DNA of 64,000 nt from Ruminiclostridium sp. (GCA_017625405.1 JAGALB010000060.1:62001-126000); one strand, 5' to 3'; shown: positions 17,254 to 27,738, counted from the stretch's first letter. Made by a program: numbers and translations. The notes: a model not told the origin generated them from the sequence alone.

Positions 17254-17592
17254 TTAAACAAGCTCAATGATTGCCATTTCAGCAGCATCGCCGCGTCTGG
17301 GACCAATCTTGATGATTCTTGTGTAACCGCCGTTCTTGTCAGCATACTTGGGGGAGATTTCGTCAAAAAGCTTCTTGCAGACATCTTCCTTTGTAACGTA
17401 TGCGAAAACCTGGCGCTTGGAGTGAAGGTCGCTCTTCTTACCGAGAGTAATCATCTTCTCAGCTTCGCTGCGAACTTCCTTTGCTCTTGAGATTGTTGTT
17501 TCAATCTTACCGTTTTCGAGTAAGAATGTAACCATAGCTCTGAGCATTGCCTTTCTATGATCGCTGGTTCTACCTAACTTTCTCATTGCCAT
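17254..17592 (-). CDS. rplQ: 50S ribosomal protein L17
   Basis: Full-length (112 residues). [20 protein letters not shown] is the family signature. L17 binds 23S rRNA near the exit tunnel. It is the last gene of the cluster, after rpoA, as in most Firmicutes, and precedes the terminator at 17214-17242. Confidence 0.97.
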   Translation of the reverse strand: MAMRKLGRTSDHRKAMLRAMVTFLLENGKIETTISRAKEVRSEAEKMITLGKKSDLHSKRQVFAYVTKEDVCKKLFDEISPKYADKNGGYTRIIKIGPRRGDAAEMAIIELV

Positions 17593-17636
17593 TATGGTTT
17601 CTCCTTTCTGACAATATGTGATATGTCAATTCATCA

Positions 17637-18590
17637 TTATTCTTCGCTCGAAGCAAGATCAAAACCGAGAGACTGAAGTTTTGCTCTGACTTCTTCGAAG
17701 GACTTCTTACCTAAGTTTCTGACCTTCATCATGTCTTCCTGAGACTTGTTGATAAGATCGTCAACTGTGTTGATTCCTGCACGCTTTAAGCAGTTGAAGG
17801 AACGAACAGATAAATCAAGGTCTTCAATTGTCATTTCGAGAATCTTGTCCTTGCTCTTGTCATCCTTTTCAACCATAAGCTCGGGCTGTGTAAGTTCATC
17901 GGATAAGTCAACAAAGAGTGCGAGGTGTTCGCAAAGAACCTTTGCTGCGTAGGAAACAGCTTCCTTAGCGGAAATTGTACCGTCTGTCCATACTTCGATA
18001 ATAAGCTTATCGTAGTCTGTTCTCTGACCTACACGTGTGTTTTCAACAGTATAGTTAACCTTTAATACAGGTGTATAGATGCTGTCAACAGCAATTACGC
18101 CGATTGCGGGCTGCATAAGGGACTTGTTCTTTTCAGCGGATACATAACCTCTGCCTCTGTCGAAGGTGAGCTCCATGAAGAGCTTAGCGCCTGCGCTTAA
18201 AGTAGCGATATGCATACCGGGATCGAGGATTTCGATTTCACTGTCAGTCTTGATATCGCCTGCAGTTACAACGCCCTCGCCTTCTGCTTCGATGTATACT
18301 GTCTTGGGGCATTCGCCGTACATCTTAGCAATAAGACCCTTAACGTTCAGGATAATTTCAGTAACATCTTCCTTAACACCGGGGATTGTGGAGAATTCGT
18401 GCTGAATTCCGTCAATCTTCACGGATGTTACTGCAACACCGGGTAAAGAGGAGAGCAAAACACGTCTGAGGCTGTTACCTAAAGTGTTGCCGTAGCCTGC
18501 TTCAAGGGGTTCAAGCACGAACATACCATATTTTCCGTCCGGCTTGAGCTTTACTGTCTCTATTTCAGGCTTTTCGATTTTTTCAAGCAT
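17637..18590 (-). CDS. rpoA: RNA polymerase alpha subunit
   Basis: Full-length (317 residues). The N-terminal dimerisation domain (to about 230) includes [20 protein letters not shown]; an acidic linker follows; the C-terminal domain (about 250-317) has [16 protein letters not shown] and the helix-hairpin-helix [13 protein letters not shown] that contacts DNA UP elements and activators. An AGGAGGG ribosome site is present. It is separated from rpsD by 213 bases holding two inverted repeats, so an extra control point is possible. Confidence 0.98.
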   Translation of the reverse strand: MLEKIEKPEIETVKLKPDGKYGMFVLEPLEAGYGNTLGNSLRRVLLSSLPGVAVTSVKIDGIQHEFSTIPGVKEDVTEIILNVKGLIAKMYGECPKTVYIEAEGEGVVTAGDIKTDSEIEILDPGMHIATLSAGAKLFMELTFDRGRGYVSAEKNKSLMQPAIGVIAVDSIYTPVLKVNYTVENTRVGQRTDYDKLIIEVWTDGTISAKEAVSYAAKVLCEHLALFVDLSDELTQPELMVEKDDKSKDKILEMTIEDLDLSVRSFNCLKRAGINTVDDLINKSQEDMMKVRNLGKKSFEEVRAKLQSLGFDLASSEE

Positions 18591-18720
18591 TCCTTTAACC
18601 CTCCTGCTAAATCTGTTGGTTGTGGGATTTCTCCCTCGAATAAAGGGTAATTTAATTCAATAAAAATGACAGACACTATTACTGAACAAAGCACCCCAGT
18701 TAATTTTAAATTACGATATT

Positions 18721-18796
18721 CTGTGATAACGTTCATCACAGCAATTCGGTCGCATTGTAAATTAAAAATAACTGCACCATTAGCATTATATGCTAA
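18721..18796. promoter_or_regulatory. Two inverted repeats in the rpsD-rpoA spacer
   Basis: The 213-base gap between rpsD and rpoA is long for this cluster. It holds CTGTGAT...ATCACAG (18721-18741) and TTAGCAT...ATGCTAA (18780-18796). Neither is followed by a T run, so they are not ordinary terminators. No convincing promoter was found. Role unknown. Confidence 0.35.
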
Positions 18797-18803
18797 AAAG
18801 CTA

Positions 18804-19400
18804 TTATTTAGAATACAATTCGATGATGAGATGTTCTTCGATTTCGTAGTCTAATTCGTCACGCTGAGGCATTCTTGTGATCTTAGCGGACTTAGCTTCC
18901 TTGTTCATGTCGAGCCATAACGGAATGAGTCTGCCGTTAGTAGCTTCCTCAACCTGTGCAAACTTAGCGCTCTTCTTGCTCTTATCGGATAATGCGATTA
19001 CGTCACCAACCTTGATTCTGTAAGAGGGGATATCTACCTTCTTACCGTTTACTGTAAAGTGACCGTGACCTACGAGCTGTCTTGCTTCACGTCTTGTGAT
19101 AGCGAGACCCATTCTGAATACTACGTTGTCAAGTCTTGTTTCAAGGATTCTGAGAAGGTTCTGACCTGCGATACCTTCTTCCTTAACTGCGATTTCGTAG
19201 TAGTGATAGAACTGCTTTTCAAGTACGCCGTAGATGAACTTGAGCTTCTGCTTTTCCTTTAACTGGAGACCGTATTCAGAAGTCTTCTTTCTCATGTTAG
19301 CGTTCTTGTTTCTTGTAGTTTCCTTGCTGTAACCCATTACCATAGGGCTGATACCAAGAGCTTTGCATCTCTTGAGGACAGGTGTCTTATCTACTGCCAT
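18804..19400 (-). CDS. rpsD: 30S ribosomal protein S4
   Basis: S4 (198 residues), a primary 16S rRNA binder. The S4 RNA-binding domain (RLDNVVFRMGLAITRREARQLVGHGHF, cut here as RLDNVVFRMG and QLVGHGHFTVNG) is clear. The N-terminal domain lacks the four-cysteine zinc site, i.e. it is the C-minus form, with an unusual opening MAVDKTPVLKRCKALG. It lies within the alpha operon between rpsK and rpoA, which is where S4 commonly autoregulates. Confidence 0.95.
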   Translation of the reverse strand: MAVDKTPVLKRCKALGISPMVMGYSKETTRNKNANMRKKTSEYGLQLKEKQKLKFIYGVLEKQFYHYYEIAVKEEGIAGQNLLRILETRLDNVVFRMGLAITRREARQLVGHGHFTVNGKKVDIPSYRIKVGDVIALSDKSKKSAKFAQVEEATNGRLIPLWLDMNKEAKSAKITRMPQRDELDYEIEEHLIIELYSK

Positions 19401-19472
19401 ATTTACCTCCGTTTTTAAATCAATATCGATTATTATTTCGACTCTGAGTAAACTTAAAACTCAGTTTATAGG

Positions 19473-19877
19473 TTATACACGACGTCTCTTGGGGGGACGG
19501 CATCCGTTGTGGGGGATAGGTGTAACATCCTTGATCATTCTTACTTCGAGACCAGCTGCCTGAAGAGCTCTGATAGCTGCTTCACGACCTGCACCGGGTC
19601 CCTTTACGTATACTTCAACAGTCTTAAGACCGTGTTCCATAGCTGCCTTAGCTGCTGTTTCAGCTGCGGACTGTGCTGCGAAAGGAGTAGACTTTCTGGA
19701 GCCTCTGAAACCTAAGCCGCCTGCACTTGCCCATGATAAAGCGTTGCCCTGGAGGTCTGTGATTGTAACGATTGTGTTGTTAAATGTAGACTGGATATGT
19801 GCAGAACCGTTTTCAATGTTCTTGCGTTCACGACGTCTGCGGATAACGGGCTTCTTGCCGTTCTTAGCCTGTGCCAT
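19473..19877 (-). CDS. rpsK: 30S ribosomal protein S11
   Basis: S11 (134 residues), part of the 30S platform. [34 protein letters not shown] and the basic tail [12 protein letters not shown] are diagnostic. It lies 16 bases downstream of rpsM. Confidence 0.97.
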   Translation of the reverse strand: MAQAKNGKKPVIRRRRERKNIENGSAHIQSTFNNTIVTITDLQGNALSWASAGGLGFRGSRKSTPFAAQSAAETAAKAAMEHGLKTVEVYVKGPGAGREAAIRALQAAGLEVRMIKDVTPIPHNGCRPPKRRRV

Positions 19878-19893
19878 TTCGTTACCTCCTTAA

Positions 19894-20262
19894 TTACTTC
19901 TTCTTGTTTGCAATTGTCTTCTTGGGACCCTTGCGTGTTCTTGCGTTTGTCTTTGTTCTCTGACCACGGCAGGGGAGACCCTTTCTGTGACGAGTACCAC
20001 GGTAGCAGTTGATTTCAACAAGACGCTTGATGTTGAGAGCAACGTTACGTCTTAAGTCACCTTCTACTACGTATTCAGCGTCGATAACTTCACGGATCTT
20101 TGCTTCTTCTTCGTCTGTTAAATCCTTTACACGTGTGTCGGGATTAACGCCTGCCTTTGCGAGAATATCAATTGCGGACTTTCTACCGATACCGTAAACG
20201 TATGTTAAACCGATTTCAACACGCTTTTCTTTCGGTAAATCCACACCAGCAATTCTTGCCAT
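19894..20262 (-). CDS. rpsM: 30S ribosomal protein S13
   Basis: S13 (122 residues), in the 30S head and at the intersubunit bridge. [20 protein letters not shown] starts the protein, and [18 protein letters not shown] is the conserved C-terminal RNA-binding stretch. It precedes rpsK in the standard alpha-operon order. Confidence 0.97.
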   Translation of the reverse strand: MARIAGVDLPKEKRVEIGLTYVYGIGRKSAIDILAKAGVNPDTRVKDLTDEEEAKIREVIDAEYVVEGDLRRNVALNIKRLVEINCYRGTRHRKGLPCRGQRTKTNARTRKGPKKTIANKKK

Positions 20263-20290
20263 AATTGTTCCTCCTGTTAAATTAGGGTTA

Positions 20291-20404
20291 TTAGCCCTGT
20301 CTCTGCTTATGCTTAGGGTCCTGACAGATAACCATTATCTTACCCTTACGCTTGATTACCTTGCACTTATCGCACATAGGCTTTACTGAAGGTCTTACTT
20401 TCAT
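20291..20404 (-). CDS. rpmJ: 50S ribosomal protein L36
   Basis: A 37-residue protein translated directly from the sequence: [15 protein letters not shown], then [21 protein letters not shown]. The Cys-X2-Cys...Cys-X4-His set forms the usual zinc site. The start at 20404 has AAGGAGG upstream. It lies between infA and rpsM, its usual place. Confidence 0.96.
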   Translation of the reverse strand: MKVRPSVKPMCDKCKVIKRKGKIMVICQDPKHKQRQG

Positions 20405-20430
20405 TGTGATAACCCTCCTTATAGGTTAAT

Positions 20431-20658
20431 TTACTTGGCTCTCCAGGTGATACGTCCCTTTTCGAGGTCGTAAGGGGACATTTCAACTGTTACCTTATCA
20501 CCGGGCAGTATTCTGATAAAGTTCATTCTCAGTTTACCGCTTACATGAGCCAGTATTTTGTGACCGTTTGGTAACTCTACTCTGAAAGTAGCATTGGGTA
20601 ATGCTTCGAGTATAGTACCTTCTACTTCAATTACATCTTCTTTAGACAAGTTACTCAC
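20431..20658 (-). CDS. infA: Translation initiation factor IF-1
   Basis: A 75-residue OB-fold protein that occupies the 30S A site during initiation. [34 protein letters not shown] and [13 protein letters not shown] are family hallmarks. It overlaps the end of the upstream KOW gene by 8 bases, so translation is probably coupled. Confidence 0.97.
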   Translation of the reverse strand: MSNLSKEDVIEVEGTILEALPNATFRVELPNGHKILAHVSGKLRMNFIRILPGDKVTVEMSPYDLEKGRITWRAK

Positions 20659-20899
20659 TCTCCTCGGCGATGTGTTCTCTTAGAACCGTTCGTAATTTCC
20701 TGTTTGTGATATTGTCGAGCTGTATCGTTTTCTTTGTTGCCGCCAGATGCAGTGGATTCTTTTTCTTGGGGCGTTCAAGGGGTCTTTCCTTGCCGTCGCA
20801 GACGAACACAAATCCGTCCTTAACATCAACTACCACCATGGGATAACCGTTATCACGGCCCGCACGGCTTATAACCACCATACCCTTTGTAAAGTCCAT
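20651..20899 (-). CDS. KOW-domain RNA-binding protein (L14e-like)
   Basis: A small (82-residue) basic protein with a KOW fold at the start ([31 protein letters not shown]) shown in part as [14 protein letters not shown], related to eukaryotic/archaeal L14e. It occurs in Clostridia between map and infA; the role is unproven but is likely in ribosome assembly or translation. I prefer the start at 20899 (MDFTKG) because AGGTG lies six bases upstream, whereas the ATG at 20908 abuts the Shine-Dalgarno. Confidence 0.82.
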   Translation of the reverse strand: MDFTKGMVVISRAGRDNGYPMVVVDVKDGFVFVCDGKERPLERPKKKNPLHLAATKKTIQLDNITNRKLRTVLREHIAEESE

Positions 20900-20911
20900 A
20901 TCATTCACCTG

Positions 20912-21667
20912 TCAGTGCTTTTCCAGCGTCATGATGATAGGCTCGCCGTTTGTGATGCAGATTGTATGCTCGAAGTGTGCGGATAAATTTCCGTTTGCTT
21001 CAACAACTGTCCACTTGTCGGGAAGTACCTTTACATCAGCTGTGCTTGAATTTATCATCGGTTCGATGCAGATTGTCATACCGGGAACAAGTCTGGGTCC
21101 TCTTCCGGGCTTGCCGTAGTTTGGAACCTCAGGATCCTCGTGCATATCCTTTCCGATACCGTGACCGATATATTTTCTGACAACAAAGTAGCCGTTCTTT
21201 TCGCAGTAAGTCTGCACAGCGTTTGAAATATCGCCGATGCGGTTTCCTGCCACAGCCATTTTAATACCCTCGTAAAGAGCTTCTTCGGTGATCTTCATGA
21301 GTCTTTTTGCCTCGTCGCTGACTTCGCCTACCGCAAAGGTACGTGCGTTGTCACCGTTCCAGCCGTCATACTCAACTGTAAGGTCAACGGAAACGATGTC
21401 GCCTTCCTTGATGATTTTCTTCTTGGAAGGGATACCGTGAATAAGCTCCTCGTTGATGGAAATGCAGGCGCTGCCTGTAAATCCGCAGTATCCGAGGGAA
21501 GAGGGGCGTGCCCCCTTTGAAACGATAAAGTCGTGAATTATTTTGTCAAGCTCCCACGTACTCATGCCGGGTCTGATTGAACGTCCTGCGTGGCTTAACG
21601 CCTGCGCCGCAATCTCGCCTGCCTTCATCATACGTGAGATTTCTTCTGCCGATTTAACCTGAATCAT
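20912..21667 (-). CDS. map: Methionine aminopeptidase type I
   Basis: Removes the N-terminal Met from nascent proteins (251 residues). The pita-bread fold ligands are visible: the two Asp residues in SVDLTVEYDGWNGDNA, His in GHGIGKDMHE, Glu in CIEPM and Glu in HFEHT. The start at 21667 (MIQVKSAEEI) is four bases after the adk stop; upstream in-frame codons lie inside adk and are unlikely. Placement after secY-adk is standard. Confidence 0.95.
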   Translation of the reverse strand: MIQVKSAEEISRMMKAGEIAAQALSHAGRSIRPGMSTWELDKIIHDFIVSKGARPSSLGYCGFTGSACISINEELIHGIPSKKKIIKEGDIVSVDLTVEYDGWNGDNARTFAVGEVSDEAKRLMKITEEALYEGIKMAVAGNRIGDISNAVQTYCEKNGYFVVRKYIGHGIGKDMHEDPEVPNYGKPGRGPRLVPGMTICIEPMINSSTADVKVLPDKWTVVEANGNLSAHFEHTICITNGEPIIMTLEKH

Positions 21668-21671
21668 CTGA

Positions 21672-22304
21672 TTAACCTTCGATAGCTGCCATTGTAAGCT
21701 TTGCTGTTTCAGAGATTTCTTCCTGACCTTCAACAGTTACAAGCTTGCCCTTAGCGGCATAGAAGTCCTTGAGGGGAGCTGTCTTTTCCTTGTAGGTTTC
21801 AAGTCTTGAAAGTACTGTTTCGGGCTTGTCGTCAATTCTCTGTACTACCGCTGCGCCGCAAGCGTCGCATACGCCTTCAACCTTTGTAGGCTTGAAGTCA
21901 ACGTGGTAGGAGTTTCCGCAGCCTTCGCATACACGTCTGCCGGAAAGTCTTGCACAGATCTTTTCGTCGGGAACGTAGATTTCAATAACCTTGTCAATCT
22001 GAACGCCCATAGCGTCGAGGGTTTCAGCCTGGGGAACAGTTCTGGGGAAGCCGTCAAGGATAAATCCCTTCTTGGCATCGTCCATTGCGATTCTGTCCTT
22101 TAAGATGCCTACAACGACATCATCGGGAACGAGGTCGCCTCTGTCCATGTATTCCTTGGCTGCGAGACCTGCCGCTGTCTGGTTCTTAACCGCTTCTCTG
22201 AGCATATTGCCTGTGGAGATTGCGGGGATACCGAGCTTTTCACATACGATTTCAGCCTGTGTACCTTTTCCTGCACCGGGAGCGCCTAAAAAAATTAAAT
22301 TCAT
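21672..22304 (-). CDS. adk: Adenylate kinase (zinc-type, long form)
   Basis: Interconverts AMP, ADP and ATP (210 residues). P-loop GAPGAGKG (7-14); GFPRT near residue 86; the LID domain carries Cys126, Cys129, Cys146 and Cys149 (CEGCG, CDACG), a structural zinc site typical of Gram-positive enzymes. It is located between secY and map. Confidence 0.97.
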   Translation of the reverse strand: MNLIFLGAPGAGKGTQAEIVCEKLGIPAISTGNMLREAVKNQTAAGLAAKEYMDRGDLVPDDVVVGILKDRIAMDDAKKGFILDGFPRTVPQAETLDAMGVQIDKVIEIYVPDEKICARLSGRRVCEGCGNSYHVDFKPTKVEGVCDACGAAVVQRIDDKPETVLSRLETYKEKTAPLKDFYAAKGKLVTVEGQEEISETAKLTMAAIEG

Positions 22305-22378
22305 AATAACTCCTTATGGTCGTGAAATTGGTTGGAGGAATCAGCAGATTCACTGCTGTTCCTGCCCCAAAATCATGC

Positions 22379-23665
22379 TTATTCCAAGAATCCCTTATGA
22401 TGACGCATCATCATCTGGCTTTCAAGTGAACGTACAGTTTCAAGTGCTACACCAACTACGATGAGCATTGTTGTACCGCCGAGGGAAACATTGATTCTTG
22501 TTAAATTCTGGAAGATAATCGGGAAAATTGCGATGAATGCTAAGAATATCGCACCGATGAGAGAAATCTTTGAAAGCGAATTCTGAATAAAATCAGATGT
22601 AGGTCTGCCGGGTCTGATACCGGGGATTGCACCGTTGTTCTTCTTGAGATTATTGGCAATTTCTACGGGGTTATACTGGATTGCAATATAGAAGTAGTTG
22701 AATGCAATAATAAGAACAAAGTACAGAACCGCATATAACCAGCTGCCCTGGCTGAAGAGTCTTACAAAGTCGTGCCAGAAGCCGACACCAGTACCATCAA
22801 TACCGCAGAAATAGCAGATTGTCTGGGGTAAGCTCATAACGGACATTGCAAAGATGATAGGCATAACGCCTGCCATAGCAACCTTGATCGGGATGTGAGT
22901 GGACTGACCACCGTACATCTTTCTGCCTACAACTCTCTTTGCGTACTGAACGGGAATTCTTCTTTCCGCATTTGTCATAAGTACTACAAGACCGATCATG
23001 AGTACAAAGATCAGGAGAATTACGGGAACGAGAATTGCGTTCTTCATATCGTCCTTCATTGTAAGAATGAGGTCGTATACTTCTGACGGGCCTCTTGCTA
23101 CGATACCTGCGAAGAGGATCATGGAGATACCGTTACCGATACCCTTTTCATTGATCTGGTCGCCGAGCCATACGATTAAGCATGCACCGGCAACGAAGCA
23201 GGCAATGATAGCAATAGCGGAAAGTACGCCTTCAAAGCCGTCTCTGTAAGCAACTGCGCCGTAACCTCTTAATGCGAAGTAGAACGCTGTTGCCTGGAAT
23301 AATGCGAGACCGAGTGTTGTTAATTTTGTGATTTTGTTAAGCTTTTTTCTACCCTCATCGCCTTCTTTGCTGAGACGTTCAAGAGCAGGAATAGCTACAG
23401 TGAGAAGCTGAATAATGATTGAAGAGTTGATATACGGGGTAATCGACATTGCGAACAATGTACCCTGGCTCAGCGCACCACCTGTCATAGTGTCGAGGTA
23501 GGTGAGGAGTGTACCTTCGCCCAGCATTTCAGAAATTGCATTGCTGTCGAGGAAAGGTACGAATACAGCTGAACCGAAGCGGAAGATGACAATGATGAGT
23601 AATGTGTATAAAATCTTTCTTCTTAAGTCTACGACTTTCCACGCATTTCGAAAAACTTCAAACAT
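22379..23665 (-). CDS. secY: Preprotein translocase subunit SecY
   Basis: Core of the protein-conducting channel (428 residues, ten transmembrane segments). Early signature FGSAVFVPFLDSNA and MSITPYINSSIIIQLL; the cytoplasmic loops TNAERRIPVQYAKR and GIRPGRPTSDFI are those that engage SecA and the ribosome. It overlaps the last base of rplO, suggesting coupled translation. Confidence 0.97.
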   Translation of the reverse strand: MFEVFRNAWKVVDLRRKILYTLLIIVIFRFGSAVFVPFLDSNAISEMLGEGTLLTYLDTMTGGALSQGTLFAMSITPYINSSIIIQLLTVAIPALERLSKEGDEGRKKLNKITKLTTLGLALFQATAFYFALRGYGAVAYRDGFEGVLSAIAIIACFVAGACLIVWLGDQINEKGIGNGISMILFAGIVARGPSEVYDLILTMKDDMKNAILVPVILLIFVLMIGLVVLMTNAERRIPVQYAKRVVGRKMYGGQSTHIPIKVAMAGVMPIIFAMSVMSLPQTICYFCGIDGTGVGFWHDFVRLFSQGSWLYAVLYFVLIIAFNYFYIAIQYNPVEIANNLKKNNGAIPGIRPGRPTSDFIQNSLSKISLIGAIFLAFIAIFPIIFQNLTRINVSLGGTTMLIVVGVALETVRSLESQMMMRHHKGFLE

Positions 23666-24108
23666 TAGATCACCTCTGCCTTTCCACCTGCTTTTTCAAT
23701 TTTTTCAGCAGCTGCTGCAGTGAACTTTGCAGCCTTGACTGTAAAGCTCTTTGTGATTTCGCCGTTACCGAGAACCTTGATACCATCAAGTGTATTCTTT
23801 ACTAAGCCGCTTTCTACTAAAGCAACATCGTCGATAACTGCACCATTTTCAAAACGTGCTTCTAAATCAGAAACATTTACGATTGCATATTCGGTAGCGA
23901 AGATATTGTTGAATCCACGCTTAGGCATACGTCTTGCGAGAGCGGTCTGACCACCTTCAAATCCGGGTCTTACGCCGCCGCCGGAACGAGCCCACTGACC
24001 TTTATGACCCTTACCTGCTGTCTTACCGTTACCGGAACCGTGACCACGGCCGATACGCTTAACTTCCTTAGTTGCGCCGATTGCAGGAGATAATTCGTGA
24101 AGCTTCAT
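23665..24108 (-). CDS. rplO: 50S ribosomal protein L15
   Basis: Full-length (147 residues). A glycine-rich basic N-terminus ([20 protein letters not shown]) reaches into 23S rRNA, and a globular C-terminal domain follows. It directly precedes secY, sharing one base. Confidence 0.97.
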   Translation of the reverse strand: MKLHELSPAIGATKEVKRIGRGHGSGNGKTAGKGHKGQWARSGGGVRPGFEGGQTALARRMPKRGFNNIFATEYAIVNVSDLEARFENGAVIDDVALVESGLVKNTLDGIKVLGNGEITKSFTVKAAKFTAAAAEKIEKAGGKAEVI

Positions 24109-24135
24109 GTGATTTACACCTCCTATGAGTGAGAT

Positions 24136-24312
24136 TTATTCTTCGGTAACTTCAACTAAATAGTGAATTTCCTTGATTTTGCCTCTTGTAGCCGCATTAT
24201 CAGGCTGTACTGTAACGTCGTCGATCTTCTTGAGACCTAAAGAGTTAGCAGTAGCAATGTGACTGTCCTTGCGGGCGATGAGAGACTTTACTAACTTGAT
24301 TCTGAGTGCCAT
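24136..24312 (-). CDS. rpmD: 50S ribosomal protein L30
   Basis: A 58-residue protein, bacterial length. LRIKLVKSLIARKDSHIATA and LGLKKIDD match the family. The ATG at 24312 is chosen; a TTG four codons upstream (24324) sits on top of the AAAGGA ribosome site and is unlikely. Confidence 0.94.
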   Translation of the reverse strand: MALRIKLVKSLIARKDSHIATANSLGLKKIDDVTVQPDNAATRGKIKEIHYLVEVTEE

Positions 24313-24333
24313 AAGACAAACCAATCCTTTCTC

Positions 24334-24834
24334 TTAGCCTAAAATTTCCTTAACAGTCTTACCTCTGAGTGCTGCTACCTGTTCAGCGTCTCTGAGAGAG
24401 GCTAAACCAGCGATTGTAGCACGAACTACGTTGCAGGGGTTGTTGGAGCGAAGGGACTTGGTACGAATGTTCTTGATACCAGCCATTTCAACTACAGAAC
24501 GTACGGGACCACCTGCGATAACACCGGTACCTTCGGGAGCGGGCTTCATGAGAACTGCGCCTGCGCCGAACTTACCAACTACTTCGTGGGGAATTGTTGT
24601 ACCCTTTAACGAAATCTTAACGAGGTTCTTCTTTGCGTCGTCGATACCCTTACGGATAGCGTCCGGAACTTCGTTGGACTTGCCGAGGCCGAAGCCTACT
24701 ACACCATTGCCGTCGCCTACAACTACAAGTGCGGAGAACTTCATGATACGTCCGCCCTTAACAGTCTTGGATACACGGTTGATAGCTACTACTTTTTCAG
24801 CAAGCTCATATTTTGATGCATCTAAAAGTGCCAA
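24334..24834 (-). CDS. rpsE: 30S ribosomal protein S5
   Basis: S5 (166 residues), involved in decoding accuracy and mRNA helicase activity of the 30S. VNRVSKT-like start ([13 protein letters not shown]), [14 protein letters not shown] and [17 protein letters not shown] are diagnostic. It lies between rplR and rpmD. Confidence 0.97.
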   Translation of the reverse strand: MALLDASKYELAEKVVAINRVSKTVKGGRIMKFSALVVVGDGNGVVGFGLGKSNEVPDAIRKGIDDAKKNLVKISLKGTTIPHEVVGKFGAGAVLMKPAPEGTGVIAGGPVRSVVEMAGIKNIRTKSLRSNNPCNVVRATIAGLASLRDAEQVAALRGKTVKEILG

Positions 24835-24855
24835 AGCTTTATCCTCCTATTATGA

Positions 24856-25215
24856 TTAGAAATTGAGTCCGCCTTCACGCGCACCCTCTGCCAGAGCAGC
24901 TACTCTGCCGTGATATACATAACCGGAACGGTCAAATACCACGTCAACAATGCCCTGTTCCTTTGCCTTTTCTGCAAGTGCAAGTCCAACCTTCTTGGCT
25001 GCTTCGCAGTTGCCGCCGTATTCTGTGAAGCCCTTGTCGTTTGTGGAAGCGGAGCAAAGTGTCTTGCCTGCTTCATCGTCGATGAGCTGTGCATAGATGT
25101 TCTTAGCGGAACGGAAAACATTAAGGCGAGGACAAGAAGCTGTACCGGAAATCTTGTTACGGATTCTCTGGTGACGCTTGATTCTGTTCTTATTACTATC
25201 GATTATTTTAATCAT
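24856..25215 (-). CDS. rplR: 50S ribosomal protein L18
   Basis: Binds 5S rRNA in the central protuberance (119 residues). [20 protein letters not shown] and the C-terminal [20 protein letters not shown] are typical. Confidence 0.97.
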   Translation of the reverse strand: MIKIIDSNKNRIKRHQRIRNKISGTASCPRLNVFRSAKNIYAQLIDDEAGKTLCSASTNDKGFTEYGGNCEAAKKVGLALAEKAKEQGIVDVVFDRSGYVYHGRVAALAEGAREGGLNF

Positions 25216-25235
25216 TTCTTATCACTCCTTATGTT

Positions 25236-25781
25236 TTACTTCTTACCCTTGCCGGCTTTACCTTCCTTGCGGCGGATAACTTCGTCAGCATACTTGATGC
25301 CCTTGCCCTTGTAAGGCTCGGGAGGACGGATGCTTCTGATTTCAGCAGCGTACTGTCCAACCTTCTGCTTGTCGATACCCTTAACGATAATCTGGTTGGG
25401 CTGAGGAACTTCAAGAGTGCAGTCCTCTGTGTCAGAAACGATTGTGGGGTGAGAGAAGCCAACGTTTAAGTTAACATCCTTACCTGTCTTCTGGCATCTG
25501 TAACCAACGCCGTTAATTTCGAGTACCTTCTGGTATCCTTCGGTAACACCGATGATCATGTTGTTGATGAGTGTTCTTGTAAGACCGTGAAGAGAGCGGT
25601 TTGCTGCTTCATCGTCAGGACGTTCTACTGTAACAACAGCGCCGTCAACTGTGATCTTCATAACGGGCTTGAACTCCTTTGTGAGAGTGCCCTTGGGTCC
25701 CTTTACTGTAACTGTTGAGCCGTCAACCTTGACTTCAACTCCGGCAGGAACAGTAATCGGGTTCTTACCAATTCTTGACAT
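25236..25781 (-). CDS. rplF: 50S ribosomal protein L6
   Basis: Near the factor-binding site of the 50S (181 residues). Two repeats of the L6 fold are visible; [17 protein letters not shown] opens it and [15 protein letters not shown] is the conserved C-terminal motif. Confidence 0.97.
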   Translation of the reverse strand: MSRIGKNPITVPAGVEVKVDGSTVTVKGPKGTLTKEFKPVMKITVDGAVVTVERPDDEAANRSLHGLTRTLINNMIIGVTEGYQKVLEINGVGYRCQKTGKDVNLNVGFSHPTIVSDTEDCTLEVPQPNQIIVKGIDKQKVGQYAAEIRSIRPPEPYKGKGIKYADEVIRRKEGKAGKGKK

Positions 25782-25797
25782 ATCTGTTCCTCCTTAA

Positions 25798-26196
25798 TTA
25801 CCATACAAAAGCAAGAACTTCGCCGCCTACGTGTTCTTCTCTTGCCTTACGGTCTGTCATAAGACCCTTGGAAGTGGACACGATTGCGATGCCGAGGCCC
25901 TTCATAACCTTAGGCATATCCTTGCAATTGGAATAAATTCTTAAACCGGGCTTACTTACTCTGCGTAAGCCTGTGATAACCTGTGACTTATTCTCAGTAT
26001 ACTTTAAAGTAATTCTGATGATACCCTGCTTGTTGTCTTCAATAACTCTGAAGTTCTTGATGTAACCTTCGTCAACAAGAATCTGAGCGATCTGCTTCTT
26101 GATGTTGGAACAAGGAATGTCAACAGAGGGGTGCTTCGCTGAATTAGCGTTACGAATTCTTGTAAGCATATCTGCGATAGTATCAGTAATCTGCAT
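25798..26196 (-). CDS. rpsH: 30S ribosomal protein S8
   Basis: Primary 16S rRNA binder (132 residues) and the usual translational repressor of the spc operon in other bacteria. [18 protein letters not shown] and the C-terminal [20 protein letters not shown] are hallmarks. Confidence 0.97.
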   Translation of the reverse strand: MQITDTIADMLTRIRNANSAKHPSVDIPCSNIKKQIAQILVDEGYIKNFRVIEDNKQGIIRITLKYTENKSQVITGLRRVSKPGLRIYSNCKDMPKVMKGLGIAIVSTSKGLMTDRKAREEHVGGEVLAFVW

Positions 26197-26229
26197 TTTC
26201 TTTTCCTCCTTATAAATTTCGATGAAAAA

Positions 26230-26415
26230 TTACCAGCTTGCCTTCTTAACTCCGGGAATCTGTCCCTTGTAAGCTAACTCTCTGAAACAAATTCTGCAAA
26301 TACCAAACTTACGGAGGTATGCATGAGGTCTGCCGCATATTTTGCATCTGTTGTAAGAACGGGTGGAAAACTTTGCAGGACGCTGCTGTTTAGCAACCAT
26401 TGATTTCTTTGCCAT
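26230..26415 (-). CDS. rpsN: 30S ribosomal protein S14, zinc-binding type Z
   Basis: A 61-residue protein. Cys-X2-Cys (CKICG) and Cys-X2-Cys (CRICF) form the zinc site of the short form; the long zinc-free form is not seen here. [20 protein letters not shown] is typical. Confidence 0.96.
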   Translation of the reverse strand: MAKKSMVAKQQRPAKFSTRSYNRCKICGRPHAYLRKFGICRICFRELAYKGQIPGVKKASW

Positions 26416-26436
26416 ATTTTATTTCCTTAACCTTTC

Positions 26437-26976
26437 TTATTTAGCGAACGGAGCGCCCATAAGTGCGAGCAGCTCTTTTGCTTCTTCGTCTGTCTTAGCT
26501 GTTGTTACAAAGTTGATATCCATACCACGGATTGCATCAATCTTTTCATACTCAATTTCAGGGAAAATGAGCTGTTCCTTGATACCAACGCTGTAGTTGC
26601 CTCTGCCGTCGAAAGAGTTGGGGTTAATACCACGGAAGTCTCTTACACGGGGGAGAGCTACGTTGAAGAATCTGTCGAGGAATTCATACATTGTTTCGCC
26701 TCTAAGAGTAACCTTAACACCGATGATGTTGCCTTCTCTGAGCTTGAAGTTAGCGATAGCCTTCTTAGCACGGCAAACGATCGGCTTCTGACCTGTAATC
26801 TGAGCTAAATCACCCATGATTGCGTCGATCTTCTTCTGGTCGTCCTTAGCTTCGCCGCAGCCTACGTTGATAACGATCTTGTCAAGCTTCGGTACCTGCA
26901 TTACGCTCTTGTAACCGAACTTCTTGAAAAGAGCAGGAGCTACGGTTTCCTTGTAATAGGTTTTCATTCTAGCCAT
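26437..26976 (-). CDS. rplE: 50S ribosomal protein L5
   Basis: Contacts 5S rRNA and the P-site tRNA (179 residues). [36 protein letters not shown] and [18 protein letters not shown] match the family. Confidence 0.97.
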   Translation of the reverse strand: MARMKTYYKETVAPALFKKFGYKSVMQVPKLDKIVINVGCGEAKDDQKKIDAIMGDLAQITGQKPIVCRAKKAIANFKLREGNIIGVKVTLRGETMYEFLDRFFNVALPRVRDFRGINPNSFDGRGNYSVGIKEQLIFPEIEYEKIDAIRGMDINFVTTAKTDEEAKELLALMGAPFAK

Positions 26977-27039
26977 TTTATTTTACTCCTTACCGACAGC
27001 AGCCGGAAGTTACTTTATCCGACCCACTGTCAAGCCTGA

Positions 27040-27354
27040 TTAGAGTTCTGCACCGCAGTGCTTGCATACTCTTACTTTCTTGTCGTTCTTGATTTCGTTG
27101 CCTACTCTTGTAGCCTTCTTGCACTTGGGGCAGATAGGCATAACCTTGCAGGCATAAAGAGCGCCTTCAGCCTTAACGATACCGCTGAGCTGACCCTGAC
27201 GCTTAGCCTTAACATGCTTTGTAACCATGTTGCAGCCTTCAACGATTACCTTGCCTTCGGAAGGGGAAACCTGTAAAACCTTACCTGTCTTACCCTTGTC
27301 CTTACCGGAGATAATCTTTACTTCATCGCCTGTTTTTACGTGTAAATTGTTCAT
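27040..27354 (-). CDS. rplX: 50S ribosomal protein L24
   Basis: Early assembly protein (104 residues) with an N-terminal KOW motif (VKIISGKDKGKTGKVLQV). The C-terminal CPKCKKATRV...CKHCGAE has a Cys-X2-Cys pair twice, a zinc ribbon found in many Gram-positive L24 proteins. Confidence 0.96.
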   Translation of the reverse strand: MNNLHVKTGDEVKIISGKDKGKTGKVLQVSPSEGKVIVEGCNMVTKHVKAKRQGQLSGIVKAEGALYACKVMPICPKCKKATRVGNEIKNDKKVRVCKHCGAEL

Positions 27355-27369
27355 ATCAGACGTCCTCCC

Positions 27370-27738
27370 TTATAATACTTCAGGAGCGAGTGAAAGGATC
27401 TTCATGAAGTCCTTTTCACGGAGCTCTCTGGCAACCGGTCCAAAGATACGGGTGCCTCTGGGGTTTTTGTCTTCCTTAATAATTACAGCAGCGTTTTCAT
27501 CAAATCTGATGTATGTGCCGTCTTCACGTCTTAAACCGGAAGCGCTGCGGACTACAACACACTTAACTACGTCGCCCTTCTTAACTGTACCACCGGGGCT
27601 TGCTTTCTTAACGGAAGCGATGATTACGTCACCGATGTTAGCATATTTTCTACGAGTACCGCCGAGGACTCTGATGCACATAAGCTCCTTAGCGCCTGTG
27701 TTATCAGCAACCTTCAGACGTGTCTGCATCTGTATCAT
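27370..27738 (-). CDS. rplN: 50S ribosomal protein L14
   Basis: At the subunit interface (122 residues). [20 protein letters not shown] and the C-terminal [20 protein letters not shown] are diagnostic. Confidence 0.98.
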   Translation of the reverse strand: MIQMQTRLKVADNTGAKELMCIRVLGGTRRKYANIGDVIIASVKKASPGGTVKKGDVVKCVVVRSASGLRREDGTYIRFDENAAVIIKEDKNPRGTRIFGPVARELREKDFMKILSLAPEVL

